A stretch of 7,184 bases of DNA, taken from assembly GCA_937900985.1 (NCBI GenBank), contig CALCGM010000653.1, positions 1 to 7,184 of the forward strand, given 5' to 3'. A program made the position numbers and the translations under genes. Positions 6,033 to 7,184 of the stretch are shown piece by piece. The notes beneath the pieces are model-generated. The model ran no database searches, was not told the DNA's origin, and worked only from the letters and a program-made list of their open reading frames with translations. Each line of letters opens with the position of its first letter. Within the stretch, counting starts at the first letter, position 1. The stretch comes from an uncultured Planctomycetaceae bacterium. Its GTDB lineage: Bacteria; Planctomycetota; Planctomycetia; Pirellulales; UBA1268.

Positions 6033-7184
6033 TCAGTCCCGTCCCCTCCGTGGCTGATCCTCGTCTTCGTAGATGCCTCGCTTCGCCTGGTCGATCCGCA
6101 TCTGCAGGTCGTCGGGCTGCTGGGCCTTGGCCATCACGTCTTCCTCGCTGACCTTCTTCTCATTCCAGAGGCGGAAGAGGTCGTCGTCGAGCAGACGCAT
6201 GCCGAGCTTGGCACCGGTCTGGATGGCCGAGTTGATCCGGAATGTCTTGTTTTCACGGATCAGGTTGCCGATGGCCGAAGTCACCACGAGCACCTCGTAG
6301 GCCGCCACTCGCCCGCCGCCGATCTTGGGCAGCAGCGACTGGCTGACCACGCCGAGGATGGCGGTGGAGAGCTGGGTGCGGATCTGCTCCTGCTGGTTGG
6401 TCGGGAAGGCGTCGATGATACGGTTGACCGTGCCCTGAGCACCGGTCGTGTGGAGCGTGCCAAACACCACGTGGCCGGTTTCGGCCGCCGAGATGGCCGC
6501 CTCGATCGTGTCGAGGTCGCGAAGCTCACCGACGAGGATCACGTCGGGGTCTTGTCGCAGGGCCCGCCGCAGCGCCTCAGAAAAGCTTGGCACGTCGGAG
6601 CCAACTTCGCGCTGGTTGACCGTGCTCTTCTGGGAGTAGTGGTAGAACTCGATCGGGTCTTCGATCGTGATGATGTGGTGGTCGTAGTTTTTGTTGATGA
6701 AGTCGATCAGGCTGGCGAGCGTGGTCGACTTGCCGGAGCCCGTCGGCCCCGTCACCAGGAAGAGGCCTCGCGGCCGGGTGACGAGTTTCTTGACGACCGG
6801 CGGCACGCCCAGCTGCTCGGGCGTGAGCATCTTGTTGGGAATCTGACGCAGCACCATGGCGATCTGGCCACGCTGCTTAAACACGCTCACTCGGAAGCGG
6901 GCGGCGTCGCCGAAGGCAAAGCCGAAGTCGCTGCCGCCCTTTTCAGCCAGTTCGATCTGGCACCGCTCGGGCGTGATGCTCTTCATCAAGCCGTTGGTGT
7001 CGTCGGCGGTGAGCACCTTTGTTTTCTGCGGCCGCATGTGGCCGTCGATGCGAAACACCGGCGGCAGGCCGGTGGTGATATGGATGTCGGAGACACCGTT
7101 TTTCACCGCAGCATTGAGCAGCTTGTCGATATGGATCGTGCCCGACACGATCCGGGGGCCCTCGCGGGGCGTGCCGTCGGCGTT
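6033..7184 (-). CDS. pilT: PilT-family pilus retraction ATPase (5' end at or beyond window edge)
   Basis: This cytoplasmic hexameric ATPase normally drives pilus retraction. Numbered from the GTG at 7148 (371 residues), it has an N-terminal PAS-like part beginning TIHIDKLL and SDIHITTGLPPVFRIDGHMR, then Walker A GPTGSGKS (134-141), Asp box TIEDPIEF (161-168), Walker B VILVGELRD (203-211, Glu208) and His box GHVVFGTLHTTG (225-236). NQQEQIRTQLS (251-261) and AIGNLIRE (292-299) follow; the latter is the PilT signature usually written AIRNLIRE. The four-cysteine zinc site of PilB is absent, as expected for PilT. The C-terminal tail is charged (EDEDQPRRGRD). The start is uncertain: GTG 7148 is the only visible start, but the frame stays open to 7184 through 12 codons that all end in G or C. 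The true start may therefore lie outside the window, and I give the extent to the edge. It is followed by gspE after three bases. Confidence 0.95.
   Translation of the reverse strand, partial: NADGTPREGPRIVSGTIHIDKLLNAAVKNGVSDIHITTGLPPVFRIDGHMRPQKTKVLTADDTNGLMKSITPERCQIELAEKGGSDFGFAFGDAARFRVSVFKQRGQIAMVLRQIPNKMLTPEQLGVPPVVKKLVTRPRGLFLVTGPTGSGKSTTLASLIDFINKNYDHHIITIEDPIEFYHYSQKSTVNQREVGSDVPSFSEALRRALRQDPDVILVGELRDLDTIEAAISAAETGHVVFGTLHTTGAQGTVNRIIDAFPTNQQEQIRTQLSTAILGVVSQSLLPKIGGGRVAAYEVLVVTSAIGNLIRENKTFRINSAIQTGAKLGMRLLDDDLFRLWNEKKVSEEDVMAKAQQPDDLQMRIDQAKRGIYEDEDQPRRGRD
7133..7153. repeat. Perfect 8-bp inverted repeat covering the candidate GTG start of pilT
   Basis: The arms GGATCGTG (7133-7140) and CACGATCC (7146-7153) are exact reverse complements with a five-base loop. 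The GTG start candidate (7146-7148 on the minus strand) lies in the stem, so a transcript hairpin would mask it. This either argues against GTG as the start or suggests structured initiation. Confidence 0.6.

Overview
The window is a single compact block of seven co-directional genes, all on the minus strand. It encodes most of the inner machinery of a type IV pilus / type II secretion-like filament system. In transcription order (high to low coordinates) these are a PilT-family retraction ATPase (5' end at the window edge), a GspE/PilB assembly ATPase, a GspF/PilC inner-membrane platform protein, and four different (pseudo)pilin-like proteins. The last of these runs off the low-coordinate edge. 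Gaps between genes are 3, 5, 30, 6, 10 and 11 bases, so this looks like one operon with extensive translational coupling. No internal promoter, terminator, RNA gene, mobile element or CRISPR was seen, and no gap reaches 300 bases.

Likely host: the DNA is GC-rich with GC-ending codons. The mix of PilT with GspE/GspF and several long pseudopilins carrying FTLVELLVV-type N-termini, together with an unusual hydrophobic insert in GspF, is most like Planctomycetota (Pirellulales-like). This taxonomic call is inference from recalled family patterns and was not tested by a search.

Layout. 6033-7184: PilT, with a frame that stays open to the window edge. 4311-6029: GspE/PilB, with an N-terminal MshEN-like domain (possible c-di-GMP site), an alanine linker, the secretion ATPase core and a four-cysteine zinc site. 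2980-4305: GspF/PilC. 2179-2949 and 1231-2172: two GspG-like pseudopilins. 177-1220: a large pseudopilin with a GspH/FimT-like start. 1-165: the first 55 codons of a PilV/GspI-like pseudopilin.

How they would work together: GspE hydrolyses ATP at the cytoplasmic face and drives GspF to extract (pseudo)pilins from the membrane into a short periplasmic filament, and PilT would power disassembly. The pseudopilins need a prepilin peptidase (PilD/GspO), which is not encoded here, nor are a secretin or the alignment proteins (PilMNO/GspLM). Points worth a second look are the GspF insert, the MshEN-like domain, an EF-hand-like loop in one pseudopilin, and several strong inverted repeats inside coding DNA, one of which overlaps the only visible PilT start. 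Nothing here demonstrates a wholly new system; the core machinery is well known.
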